Assembly: GCA_030247885.1 (NCBI GenBank)
Contig: JAPDRO010000025.1
Span: 462,702-526,701, forward strand
Length of the DNA stretch: 64,000 bases
DNA from: Taxawa tesnikishii (nom. ined.)
Taxonomy: Eukaryota > Ascomycota > Dothideomycetes > Dothideales
Direction of reading: 5' to 3'
Every line of letters starts with the position of its first letter. Position 1 is the first letter of the stretch. Made by a program: the position numbers and the translations under genes. Below the pieces are notes generated by a model that did not search any database, had not been told where the DNA came from, and saw only the letters and a program-made list of their open reading frames with translations. This document shows positions 21,837 through 33,898 of the stretch, piece by piece.

Positions 21837-24800
21837 TTATGTGCCAGGGGTAGTCGTTGTGACGGCCGACCAGGCTTGTTGATAGGTGCGAAGCGCTGTG
21901 GGCGCGTTTAGCAATCTTGCGCTTTGTGGTCAAAGGGGAGGAAAGGATGCAACAGGGACACAAACAACAGGAAACTCACTTTTTAAGAGATGCGTCTGCA
22001 TGGCACCATCTTCACAGGCGCACTGCAGCGACGAGCCGTCCGGCAGATCGAGCACAACACCTGTGTTTATCCCGTCAGCACGCCGCCTCCCTCTTTCCTC
22101 CTTTTTTCTTCCTCCAATCGGAACTCACTATTGGGCAACTCCTGCCTCTCAATCTCCGGCACATAAACCTCTTTGAACTCCCTCAAGCTGAACCTCTGCA
22201 CAACACTCTTCTTGTAGTCGTTCCCTTTGGCAGGTGAGAAGACCAGATGTCCGTCTGCGTCAATGTCGAGGCAGCGTCGTCGCCAAAGCTGCCATGTTGT
22301 CAGTACGCGCGCGTCCCGCAGTCGAGTTCCGCCGTAGCTGTCCACCAGCGTCTGACGCACCAGGTTGTCGGGAAATTGAACGTTGAGGTCGCCGATGTGG
22401 ACCGCTGGCAACGTTATTGATGTAGAGGCGTTGGGAGGTTGTGTTTGCGATGTCACGCTGCTGATCGAGGGCATGTACGCAGCTGCGTTGGGTGGCATCA
22501 CTGAGCGTGGAGAGTGCGGAGGGGAGGGGTCCCTTTTCTTAGGGCTGGCGATGGCGCTGATCCGCCGGAGGAAGCGGCTTGTACGGCTGCTTGTGCTTTC
22601 GTCGGAGAGGATGGAGGAGGGCGAGAGGGCGCGCGAGGCTGATGCGGGGTTCTTGTTCTCTTTGTTGCGTCCGAACGACTTGCGCCAGCTGGTGCGGTGG
22701 CTGTCCATAGAGGCCCGGCTTTGGGTGGGCGACATGGCATCAGACACAGGCGAAAGCACGTCGTCTGTGAGGGTAGACCCAGCATTGGACTTTGTTCGCA
22801 GCGCGGCTGAGTCTGTGATCAGAGGGGCAAGTGGCTGGATGTTAGATTGCGACGCTGCTCCCCGTTTGTGGTTGATAATCAAGGGTGATTGTTGTAACTC
22901 TAATGGCGCCGCTTCGCCAGTAGAAGGATGTCCAGTTTGAGTGGAAGGGCGTCTGACGATTCGTGCCGTGACTGACACTGAATCACGTTTGCTGGTCGGA
23001 TCTTGTTGGACCGTGTATACTGTTTGGTTCTCGGACGGCGCCGGGGTAGGTCGCGTCGCTTGAACCGGCCACGGCGCAACTTTGGTAAAGCTGGCCATAG
23101 GCCTGCCGGTTTTCGGCGCCGACGGCTGGGGTTGCAAATCAGACGTGTCCCGAACAGAGGCCTTGCGCATGGCAAAGATGCCTGAGGGGATTGATTCCGT
23201 GGTAGCAACAGGAGGAGGACTGGTTTCCCTGACCGATTTTTCCGCGAGCGCTCGTATCCGGTCCGAGATCTTGGAAGAGACCTGTCCTTTGCGTGCAATA
23301 GCCATTGGATCCGCCTTCTCCGAGGCTGGCGTCCGGCCTGATGAACTTGACCGGGATCTGCTCTGCGATGAAAGAGCACCAGGTGACAAACGATCAGTCG
23401 CCGCTGCGAGCTTTTCCATCAGCGTCAATGGACTCGAGTTCGTCCTTGGGATCATGGGGTCGACAGAGGCTCCAGACTTGGCCGACTTGATGGAATAGAC
23501 AGAGTTGGAGCTGGGCCTTCTCGGGAAGAAAGGAGTTGCGGGCGATTTCGACACAGATATGAATTTCGCCTCCTGTACGGTTGCACTCTGCAGCTCTTCC
23601 ATGAGCTCATCGTCCGAGGAGAAGATGTCATCCGCATCGGTGCGCTCAGTGTTAATAGATAATGGCTCTATAAATCCGCGGCGCTTCTTTCGAAGGTCTG
23701 CGCTTTTCTGTGACTGGCGAATGGTCATCCCTGGGAATGTTTCTGATTCCTGGAGATCTGGAGGGAGTGCTTGGGGTTCCGTGGCAGTTACGGGTGGCTG
23801 CTGGTCAACCGCGCGGTCCTGGCTGGAGCACCTCGGCCGCGAACCGTCACCCATGACGATCGTAGGCAAAGGAGACATAGGCATGTTCGCTTGCTCCGGG
23901 ATTGTAGGCTCGACTAATTTGCCCAGAGTTGGACTGTCAACGAATGCCAGGTCCCCAGGCTTTGAGAACTCGTTCCCGGATGTGCCCGTCACTATACTTA
24001 GCCTTGCATCCTCAATCTGGTCATGCGCGCTGTCGTTCATGACGTCCTCCGTCTCTCTGGTCTCTTTGTGAGCGGCAAGTTGCATTAGGGGAACTGCCGG
24101 CTCTTCAGGTTCATCTAGTTTGGCAGGAAGATCTGGCGAAGCGTGAGCCGATTTCGGTGATTGATGGTCTGATATCTGAATCCCTGAGTCCACTTTGTTC
24201 GGCAATGCGTTGGACTCCGGAACGTTTGGCAATGTGTCGGGTTCCCATTGTTCTTGATTCTGCAGATTTGTCTTAGCACCCGATCGCGGAAGTTTAGGCG
24301 ATCCCAAGACCTCCTGAGACGGTGATGGAGTCGGATGCTGCTCAGTTGCTTGTGCCCGTTTCAGGTGCCTCCTGCGCATTTCCGCGGCTTTCATCAGTCG
24401 GAGCTTCTCAGGGGTCATTGCCGATTTCGATGTCACGTTTGATCCGCTCGTCTTTGCACTCCGCATAGAACGTGAACTACCTCTAGAGCTGGGACGTGCT
24501 GCTTCGAGATCCACAGCAACAGGTATGGGCGGTGGTGGAGGAAGTGGCGAAAATTCAAACAAACTCGGACTGGCGGCTGGGGCAGGTTCCTCTGTGTTAA
24601 TTGGGGTTGCATCAGCCTGTTTGGGCTTTATGTGCACTCCGGCAGGCAGGGCTGAGGTGGGCCTTCCGAATGATCCTGCACTTGACAGCGCTGGACGTTC
24701 AGATACGGCAATTGGACGAGGGCCGTGCTTGATCTTGGGCTTGAGTAGGTATTTCTCGAAATCGTAATAATCCGGAAGTTCCCCCTGCTTGGCCGGGTAG

Positions 24801-25721
24801 TATCTATGGGTTTTACTGCGGCCTCGTCACCGCATGGACCGCTTGCAGCGCTCGGACCGCTCTTGATAGACTCCGTATCTGGCGCGGAAGCCTCCGACGG
24901 CGCATACTCGGTGACAGAAGGAGGACTCAAACTGGTAATCGATTGCTGTCCGTGTTCTTCTCGTACCAAGAACTGCGACAGTGATGACTTCTGAGGCGAC
25001 GTGGAAAGCTTTTCGCTCGCTTCAAGAAGAGATGGAGCGGCATTCGCAAGTGCGACCAGCCGCTTGGAGCGCGAGGCAGGAATTCGTCGACCGGAAAGAG
25101 AGGAAACAGACGATGCCTCCCGCATCAGCGGTGGCGGTGCCCCTCCCTCTTCGGCATCCTCACTGATCTCGTTCAGCCTGGTGGTTGACACTGAAGGGAA
25201 GCTGTCGCGGTATGCAGAGGAAACGATGCGGCCAAGGATGTATCGCTCAGATTCTCCGCGGATGTGATCTCTAGCAGCATCTCATATGGCGTAAGCTTCT
25301 CGAGTACATCCTGAAAGTGTACGGATGTGCGGGCTGTGTGAGCTGTCAGAACAACGCCAATACAACCAAGAATCCTGACATGCCTTGCAACAGTCGAGAA
25401 GTTCCCTCGGGTATGTATTTTATGAGCACCTTCCTCCTTCTATACATCATCATTCCGTATACGGGAGAGAGCTCATCGTATTGCAGCATAGACGCTCTCG
25501 CTTCCGTAACCCCCGCCTTGCCTTGAGCCAGCACCTCGACAGTATCTCGCGACACATATTTGAGAAGGAACCTGCGCCAAAAGTCTCAGCTCCGCACGCA
25601 CTCTCCCAAGCAGGGCAGAGCTCGCCTGCCGTGTTCCAACGACCTACCATCCTCCTGCTTCAGCGAAAGCGGTGTTGTACGCTTCCTGAACTTCTGGAGC
25701 ATCCAAGCCGTTCAGCGACAT
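21837..25721 (-). CDS. Large fungal protein with N-terminal ADF-H domain (two 1-base frame breaks; one GC-AG intron)
   Basis: Probable actin-binding or cortical protein: an ADF/cofilin-homology domain at the N ter (about residues 1-140) is followed by about 900 disordered Ser/Pro/Thr-rich residues with repeated basic SRSRS and RRxS patches and a conserved C-terminal domain. Exons: 25721-25648, 25571-25384, 25333-22129, 22060-21980 and 21895-21837. The second intron uses a GC donor (AAG|GCATGT) with a normal AG. The start MSLNGLDAPEVQEAY and the YRRRKVLIKYIPEGTSRLLQARTSVHF block are typical of this uncharacterised fungal family. Frame breaks lie at CCCCC 24781-24785 and near 25190-25198. With both restored, the five exons give exactly 1,202 residues. 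The C-terminal exons encode VVLDLPDGSSLQCACED. Confidence 0.85.
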
Positions 25722-26751
25722 TGTTTTGCGCGCCGCGCCTTATCGCGTCGCGACAATGGTGGTCTCGGGTGTTTGAAGGGAAGGCCTGTCTCCCGTTTGC
25801 GAAATCAGGGGCCGTTACACGGCGGGGTATCCAAGATTACAGATACAGGTAGATAGGTGTGGTTGCGCGCTGCCGTCGGGTGTTAGGGTCGCGACTCGTC
25901 TCGTCATAGTTTCATGATTGCTCTCGGGCTGCTTGGATCAAGATGTAGGAAGGGCGATGAAGCGCATGTTTAGCAGACAAAAAGGAGTGTTTTGATCTCT
26001 AGCTGCAGGGCGCAGGCCAGCAAGGAGCAGGAAGCGGGCCTAATGCAACAAAGCCCTCGGAAGCCCGTTCACGGCGGAGAAGCCGATAGAGTTGTGGCCA
26101 ATGGGGAAGCCCATCACCGGTCTACTCCCGGCAGAAACAAAACCTAATCTACGATGACAATGTGGCCTGCTCTTTCGGTATACGCACGGCTCCTCCTCCT
26201 CTTCTTCTTGCGCAACTGTTGGCGCCACCCCTCCAGAGGCATCTTTGCCGTCGCAGTCACCGCTTCCCACTGTCTGCGGCAGCTCCTGTTAGTGATCCTG
26301 TTCGCTAGACATGTACACATTGTTCGCAGGCAAACCCCCGAACAAACCGCGGCCCCGTCGGAGTTCAAATAAGATATTGAACTGTCGTGCTCCCACGTGA
26401 TACAGGACCACTGGACCGAGGTGGTCCACAGCGAGTCCAATCAGCGGTCAAGCACCTCTACACGAGACCCATCGATGACTCGACCATCTTCGCAACTAGG
26501 CATCTCTCCATCAGCATCGCGTCGGAGATTTTGGTGTCCTGCGCAAGCCAGCCGAACCCCTGGTGGTTGTTGACGAGGGTTTGCTCGGCCCGCGCTGCGA
26601 ACTGCTTGTGCGTATGCGTATGCGAACTGAGTCAGGGCAACTCTAAGCGCGTCGGAGCAGCCCACCTGAAGTGGGATGCCTCGAACGATGAACGCAAACA
26701 CATTAACATCCAAAACAGTTGCCTGTATCATCGGTCAAACTGCTAGAGAGC
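25722..26751. promoter_or_regulatory. Divergent intergenic region of ADF-H and OHCU decarboxylase genes
   Basis: About 1 kb between divergently transcribed genes; both promoters should be here. Short open frames on both strands have no recognisable domain. No repeats were noted. Confidence 0.4.
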
Positions 26752-27336
26752 ATGTCTGCCACTACCCTTCCCCCAATCTCTGATCTCCCTACCCTCTCTA
26801 CCACAGAGCGAGCACACGTCCTCGACCTTTTATTCGAACCCAGTACTTCCCTGCACACGCTCTCCGTGTCGCTGCTGCACGACCAAACATTCGCATCATA
26901 CGATGATCTGATCGCAGCCATCGGTATCCAACTGACGGATCTTGCCGAGTCCAGTTCAACCAGTGACACCGAATGGCTACTTAGTATCTTGACGGCGCAC
27001 CCAAGGCTCGGTGCAAAAAGGTCGAAAGTGCACAGAGCCAGGCGGAGCAGGCCCAGTTGAACACGGGAGGTGCTGAGGAGGCGCAGGAGTTGCAAAGATT
27101 GAACGACGAGTACGAAAAGAAGCATGGGCTGATATATGTTGTGTTTGTCGATGGGAGGAGCAGACCGGTGATCATGGAGGACATGAAGAAGAGGATTGCC
27201 CAAGGCACTGTCGAGGGGAGAGGAAGGCTGCTATCAAGGTCAGTCGGTCACAAAGGTGAAGCATTGGCGGTGGCTCACACCACAACAGGCAATGTGCGAG
27301 ATAGCTGCCGATCGTGCGCGGAAGCTGCAGCAGTAG
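26752..27336 (+). CDS. OHCU decarboxylase, uric-acid degradation (two 1-base frame breaks)
   Basis: Converts 2-oxo-4-hydroxy-4-carboxy-5-ureidoimidazoline to S-allantoin, the last step from urate; often peroxisomal. Two exons: 26752-27238 and 27289-27336, with a 50-base intron. I chose the ATG at 26752, which gives MSATTLPPISDLP. The family motif TAHPRLG carries the catalytic His, followed by the SQAEQ segment with the catalytic Glu, and then YVVFVDGRSRPVIMEDMKKRI. Frame breaks sit in AAAAA 27015-27019 and GGGG 27215-27218. Restoring both gives 178 residues, normal for the family. The protein ends ADRARKLQQ, with no clear SKL-type signal. Confidence 0.9.
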
Positions 27337-28978
27337 TCCCTCACCGCGAACCTCATCATGCATCCACAACAGAATCTCAGCGCTTTGTTTCAACATGTCG
27401 CTTATATCACATGACAATGCACGAACTGTGCTATCTGGCTGGTAAGAGCGTATTTGACAAGTCAACAAACACCTAGCAGAGGGTCGGAAAGTGTAAGGGT
27501 CGGGAATTCCCCTGTTTGAACTTGACCTGCTCTACGTGCACTACCAAAGCGACCCCGTTGCTCTGAGCCTTGCAAGAATCCCAAGCGATTGAGTTGACTG
27601 AGGGCTGAAGCATGGTAGCTGCTGCAAAGACGGCCGCCCGGATCGTCACCCTTTGCTTCCCTCCGAAGACTAACTCTTAGCCAATCTGTTGGTGGGACCC
27701 CGTGTGATGACATCGTCGTCCAAGTGGGTTGATCCAGCTGTATCACCTGCGGTCTTGTCGCTCAGGATGCAAGGCGGACGTTGTCATACACATACTCTAT
27801 GGAACCAAGCTGGCGAGGGCGGCGAAGTTAGCGTGACTCCTTATTCGCACTGTGGCCACAGGTAATCAGTCTGTCTGTAGACCGAGCAAGAAGACGGGTT
27901 AGCTAGCCTGCATATACCCTCTCGCGTACGGATCAGCACAGTGGTAATCTGCTTGCACACTGTCTTCATCGCATATCCTAGTGCGGCGTGGTTACCTCGT
28001 TTTTATCTGATTTGTATGGGCTCCGGCTTGTACATGGCTGGCTGACGAACGTTGTTGCGAACGGCCAGGGGCAAGCCTGGACAGTGAAACAGTCCTAAGG
28101 CTTGTTGCCTTTGCTTCTCTATGAAACCGCATCATTGATGAGATATCAACGGTGCGTCAAAAGGGATGACTTGCGCGGCCTTCTCAGCGGCGCCTCGACA
28201 AGTAGCCACTATATTTGGAACCGCCTATTAGCTAGCTGAGAAGTCTCCACAGTGACAAGGCCTTTTGCGACGTCAAACTCTGCCGCAAACGTAACTGTTC
28301 TTGCATGGGATGGGTTGATAGATAATCAAAAGGTGGAGAAATTGGCATACGGGCTCGCGTCTTCCCCACAGAAACGAGAGCACGGAACCCTGCTGAGCAC
28401 CATTCGGTGTAACAGACGCAAAACCAGAACCTTATTTGCCATTCTCTAGCTGTATCTTGTCTGTTGTGCGAAGCCAAAAACGATCGTCTAACGAAGTATG
28501 CGTTCCAGCTGCGGTTCTCGCCCTGCTGCCGTTACGGGTCTCTGTCAGCAGCAGCTGCACCAAGCTCGCCACCTCATACCACAGGGCCCTGATGTTGGGT
28601 ATATTGCTCGAAACGGTACATGTAAACGGCTGCGTGCGTGGTCCAGCTGGTCGAGATCTCGTGTTATCGAAATGTGACTTGCATTCTTCGCCGTCTCCGT
28701 TGCGTTTTGTCGCTTCCACCTCAACGGTACTTGTTGCACGTAGCGATGGCTAGTTAAGACGAGGCAGACACACAGCTGTCGGGCATGCAGATTGTCTCTT
28801 CTCCTTCCCCCACTGTGTTCCTTGTACACTGTTTCCCTGATTCCTTCTGTTTCTGCATATGCTGCCTTTGTCCTCGGTCTGTCCCTTCCTTCCTTTCGAG
28901 ATACCCACCTGAAAGCTATTTGTTTATGTTTTTCCGTTTCTCTTAAGAATTCCGGTTGGGCAGCTGAGGGACACCGCC
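27337..28978. other. 1.6-kb intergenic region without a supported gene
   Basis: Open frames up to about 95 codons occur on both strands, but none shows a family motif, a splice pattern or a coding-like composition that I trust. The last 200 bases are pyrimidine-rich (TTCTCCTTCCCCC..., TTCCTTCCTTTC) and probably form the GT90 core promoter and leader. Confidence 0.4.
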
Positions 28979-31564
28979 ATGGCGCTCACTTGTCACAGGC
29001 CTGTTTTGGCTCTTGCTGGAGCGATTACGGCAGAAGCTCTCCTGTACAATCGACGCAACTCGGAGGACTCTGAGACCTGGACGGAATTGCTGGCCTTTGC
29101 CTTTCTTCTATCCGGACTGGTGATATCTGACGGCTACCGGATGCGGACATTAGGTAGCGTGTTGCACGTCAAGTCTGCAGGTATTGCACCCACGGTAATT
29201 GCTGGCGCAATCGTAGTGGGAGCAATATGCAGGTCATCTGCCAATGTCCTGTGGGTATCTGTGAGTAGATTCCTCCATCAACATTCTCCAACGACTACTG
29301 ACTGATCTGCGTAGCCATTGCTCACTCCATGCCTGCTGTTCATGCGCCCTGCCATGACCCACACTACACTCTCGGAGAAGATCACGGAGAATGCGACAAC
29401 TCGGCCATCCATATGGATTGAGGCTCTGGTAGCCTTCGCTTCAGCAGTCGCTCTGATCAGCCAGACGAACTCCTACACAATTGCCCTGGCTGTCTTCTTC
29501 CTCGGTAGTCAAGTCACGCTATATACCATGCTTGCACGTGTTGTGGAAAAAGAGACCAGCATTGCCAAGACGAATGCCTACCACAGACTGCTGTCGAATA
29601 CGGTTTTGCAGACGGTATTGTTCTTGCTCGGTACCGGCGCTGCGGATATGTATGTTCGGAACAATGTCCCAACATTGAGATTGATCGCAGTTCCGGCAAT
29701 ACTGAAGGCCATCCGTTGGTCCCTCCTCTTCTATGTCGTAAGTCTACACAGTTGCATCGGCTCGATTGTGGCTAAACCTCTCCAGACCGAGAAAGCACCC
29801 TGGGATATTGCAGCGACGGTGACGACTTTCGGTGTTGCATCCACCTCCGTGTCTGCTTTGTCGGTGTCGGCTATGCGCGCTTCCTCTCGGGCAGCAGCAG
29901 CGATCACAGCGCAAGCGCAGACTATCTTCTTCCTTCCTAATGGCCTAAAAGGACGGTTTTGGCTCTTCATCTTCATGGTATACCCGCTGGTGCTCCTTCT
30001 GCAGACGAATGTCACGGTACATGGCTTCCTGGAAGGCTTCTCTGGGAGTACTCTTGAGAGACATTACTCTCGTTCTCAGCATCCGATAGACCTGCTCATC
30101 CAGAAGTCATCGGCTGAATTCTCTGAAATGCTTTCCGGGCAATCCAAGACTCTTGATGAGGCCATTGGAGAATACCAGAAGCGATATCATCGTACGCCGC
30201 CCAAAGGATTCGATAAATGGTTCAAATACGCCAAGGCCAATCACGCTCAGATCATCGACGAGTACGACATGATAAACGAAGCCCTGGCCCCATTCTGGAA
30301 GGTGAAGCCGTCCACTATTCGTAGATACATTGATGAAGTCGCCGATTCCGAGGACGACTCTCTCTGGAAATTTCGGATCGTCAATGACAGCTTTGACATG
30401 GCCAAGGATGACTACATGAGCAACCAACTAAAGGCTATGCTTCACGAAGTCATCCATGATCTTCCTGAGATAAGCATAATTGTAAATTCTCTTGACGAGC
30501 CCAGAGTCATCCTCCCCAGTTGGGCAGCAGAGCAGGACGACCGGCAGGTCGAGTTCCACGACCTTGGTCGCACAGCTACATGGGAAGCAATCACTGGAAA
30601 TTGTACTCCACATTCCCGCTGGTCTTCTTTGGCACGCTCCGTGAGGCATCAAAAAGTCGACACTTACGGACTCTCGTTCATAAAGGATATCAGAGAGTCC
30701 AAAGATGTGTGCAGACATCCAGAATACGAAAACATGCACGGTCTCTTCATAGCACCGGATACTTTCAAATATACCACCCAACTGGTCCCAATGCTGTCAC
30801 AGTCTGCACCGTCGACCTTTGGCGACATACTCTATCCCAGCCCATACTACTTGGACATGTATGATGACGGGGTATACCAGGACGACAATGACCCAAGCTG
30901 GGAGCAGAAGAAAAGCACATTGTACTGGGCAGGATCTACCACCGGAAGTCATGGTTCGAATGCGTCCACCTGGCAGCACAACCACCGTCAACGATTTGTC
31001 ACTTTAGCAAACGGTCTGCTCAACAACACGTCCACTTTCTTGACCGAGACTAAGCCAGGCGTATGGAAGACATTCAAATCTCGTGAGATCTTCCGCGAAC
31101 TCTACGACGCCAAGTTCACCAACATCGTCCAATGTGAGGAGGAAGAATGTGCAACGCAGGACTCCTTCTTCCACGTCGGCGAACACGAAGACGCCAGCAC
31201 AGCCTACAGGTCTCGCTTCATCTTCGACCTTGACGGCAATTCATTCAGCGGCCGTTTCTACAATTTGCTCGGTTCGAGAAGTGTGGTGCTGAAGCAAACC
31301 GTCCTCCGCGAGTGGCACGATGAGCGCCTTTTCCCGTGGGTACACTATGTGCCCGTCAGCTTACAGATGGATGAATTGCCAGAAATCATGAGGTATCTTG
31401 CCCTGACCGAGCAAGGAAGCAAAAGGGCAAGGGAGATAGCGGATGTGGGTCGGGAGTGGAAAGAGAAGGCGCTGAGGAAGCAGGATGCTAGTGTGTTCCT
31501 CTACAGGTTGATACTGGAGTACGCAAGGGTGTTGGACGACGAACGGGACGAGACCAGGCTTTGA
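28979..31564 (+). CDS. GT90 (CAP10-type) multi-pass membrane glycosyltransferase
   Basis: Member of glycosyltransferase family 90, related to cryptococcal Cap10/Cxt1 xylosyltransferases and animal Rumi; likely Golgi, acting on cell-surface or wall glycans. Exons: 28979-29260, 29315-29737 and 29786-31564 (827 residues). The second intron (29738-29785, GTAAGT...CTAAAC...CCAG) is 48 bases and keeps the frame open if retained, so it is easily missed. The N-terminal 300 residues contain several hydrophobic helices. The luminal GT90 domain ends with the diagnostic RFIFDLDGNSFSGRFYNLLGS, VVLKQ and PWVHYVPV blocks. NxS/T sites (NNTS, NAST) suit a luminal face. The acceptor substrate is unknown. No frame breaks. 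Confidence 0.9.
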
Positions 31565-31956
31565 TGCTTGAATCGAGATGGATGGATTTTTGGTGCTTTG
31601 ATTCTTTGGGTTCGAGCAAGGCTTGTGGGCGTTAAGAGCGGAATTCTACGCAGATATTGGCGTCTCTTTCTTTTGTCAGCCCAGTTGATCTTATCGCGAC
31701 TGTGTTTTGTTTGGTTCAACGACCGAAGTCATATCTTTCGCCGGTACAATGTGTTTCTCACTCAGGCGCCCATCATGAGCTTCGATCTTCAATGATTATC
31801 AATCAAGCATGGCTGCCTGCTCCGAGCGTCGACAACGAGGGGTACATGTACGCCAAGGATGACATAATCAGAACCATATGATACATATATTCCACCTCTC
31901 ATGTTCTGCTCCCCATGTCAGTCTCTGTCCCGCCCAACAGGTTCGAAATCGAAACC
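31565..31956. other. Intergenic spacer, GT90 3' end to epoxide hydrolase promoter
   Basis: About 390 bases between two co-oriented genes. It must contain the GT90 3' untranslated region and the promoter of the next gene. No repeat or gene was seen. Confidence 0.45.
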
Positions 31957-33564
31957 ATGGCAGACTACGGCAAGGTGCCCTCCAACGCTCAGATCCAGCC
32001 TACACCTTTCAAGTCTGCGATTCCGGAAGAGAAGTTGGCCGAGTTCAAGCAACTCATCAAACTGTCTCCGATCGGACCAGCTACGTACGAAAATCAACAG
32101 GCTGACCGAAGATGGGGCATGAACCGACAGTGGCTGGTAGATGCAAAGAAGTACTGGGAAAGTGAATATGATTGGTAGGGACCTTTTATATGGTCATCTT
32201 CTCCTGTGGTGTTCTTCGTTGTTTTCGCGGCTCACCCCTGCCCATACTTGGTGTATATTCCGACCAATCTGGCGAAGCAACCGCTGACGTCTCCCGAACA
32301 GGAGACGTTGCGAAAAGCACATCAACTCATTTCCCAACTTCACGATACCTATCAAAGATGACGACGGCGAAGAGTTCAACGTCCACTTCATCGCGCTCTT
32401 CTCCGAGAAGCGAGACGCCGTTCCGTTAGCTCTGTTCCACGGTTGGCCAGGTATGTCCATCTGTCTGTCCTTCGAACCAGTGACGACACGCTCATACGCG
32501 AAAAGGCAGTATTATCGAGTTCCTCGGCGTACTCGGTTTGCTCAAGGACAAGTATTCGCCCGCAGAATTGCCATACCATGTTATCGTGCCGTCTCTTCCC
32601 GGCTATGCCTTCTCTTCCGGACCTCCGCTTTCACGAGACTTCACCGCGTCTGACCTCCCACGTATCATGAACAAGCTCTTGGTCGCGTTGGGCTTCGGCA
32701 GCGGCTATGTTGCCCAAGGAGGTGATATTGGAAGCTTTATCGCCCGGCAGTTGGGTGTGGATTATGAGGAATGCAAAGGTAAGCCTTCCAGCCGACATTG
32801 ACTTGCGGACACACAACGCTGACATTGCCGTAGCCGTGCACCGTAAGTGTGCTCGTGACTGAGTGCTCGAAAGTTGATGAACTAACAATGTCTCCAGAGA
32901 ACATGGCCATAATTAGCCAACCAGAGAACGTGGAGAAGCTGCATCAAGAGGAGATTGAGCAGAAGGCCATGCTGCGGCTCAAAGCCTTCAGAGATACCGG
33001 ATCGGCCTACATGCAGGAGCACGCCACCCGTACTGCGACCATCGGCCTGGCACTTTCAGCCAGTCCCATCGCCTTGCTTTCCTGGTAAGCTGTCTCACTT
33101 CCCCGTTCGGAACTGTCTGCTGAAACCGCTCAGGATTGGTGAGAAGTTCCTCGAATGGACCGACGAGGATCCGTCGCTCGACACCATCCTTGACGACGTA
33201 TCGCTCTACTGGCTCACAGAGACGTACGCGCGCTGCATCTACCCATACCGCGGCGTAAGTCCAGGCTCTCCTTCCCTTCAAACCAAACATTCTTCACCGG
33301 GGCCGCTAGTCACACATTGCTGATGCTTCACCAAAGCTCGTAGGCCGCAACCGCAGCGACAATTCTTATATCAAGAAACCGTTCGGCTTTTCCTGGTTCC
33401 CCAAGGAGATTACACCCATTCCAAAATCGTGGATTGAGTTGACTGGAGACTTGGTTTACTTCAAGAGACACGAGGCCGGTGGGCACTTCGCGGCTCTGGA
33501 GAAGCCGAAGGAGCTGCTGGAGGATGTGGAAGAGTTCGTCAAGCAGGTCTGGAAGAAAGAGTGA
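31957..33564 (+). CDS. Microsomal-type epoxide hydrolase (alpha/beta hydrolase) with a 9-base microexon
   Basis: Hydrolyses epoxides to diols, in detoxification or secondary metabolism. Seven exons: 31957-32174, 32302-32450, 32506-32778, 32834-32842, 32898-33084, 33134-33254 and 33337-33564 (394 residues). The fourth exon is nine bases (CCGTGCACC) between two 55-base introns. The N-terminal EHN domain is followed by the hydrolase fold: oxyanion motif HGWPGS, nucleophile Asp in QGGDIGS, and catalytic His in EAGGHFAALEKP near the C terminus. The first intron is long for this locus (127 bases). I started at the ATG in ACCATGG; an in-frame upstream ATG at 31915 exists. The last acceptor, at 33336 or a few bases later, is the least certain junction. 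Confidence 0.88.
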
Positions 33565-33898
33565 GTGGACCACGTTGGCTTTGGGGGTTGTATGCTGAGA
33601 GCGAAGTGTCTAGTGCGAATGCGAAGCTGTAGTGACGATGGTATTTCATCTATCGGACGGTAGAGGATAGCCGTCTCAGTTGTCCACGATCGATGAATCA
33701 TGACAAAATCCTCTAAAGATCAGTGTTGGACCAACGACACGTAATGGGAGCTGTTCTCGATGGCCAATTTGTTGGAGTCCTCCTTTGCTGTATCACGTTC
33801 TAGTTCTTGTTGTCCTTCACCTCTCTGCAAAGCTTTTGTATATCCTGACAGACGTCTCTACGTGGCGTAACATGGGGTGCACTTGCAGCTCGTGATCT
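33565..33898. other. Intergenic spacer, convergent 3' ends
   Basis: 334 bases between the epoxide hydrolase and the desaturase on the other strand, presumably both 3' untranslated regions. Nothing else was seen. Confidence 0.5.
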
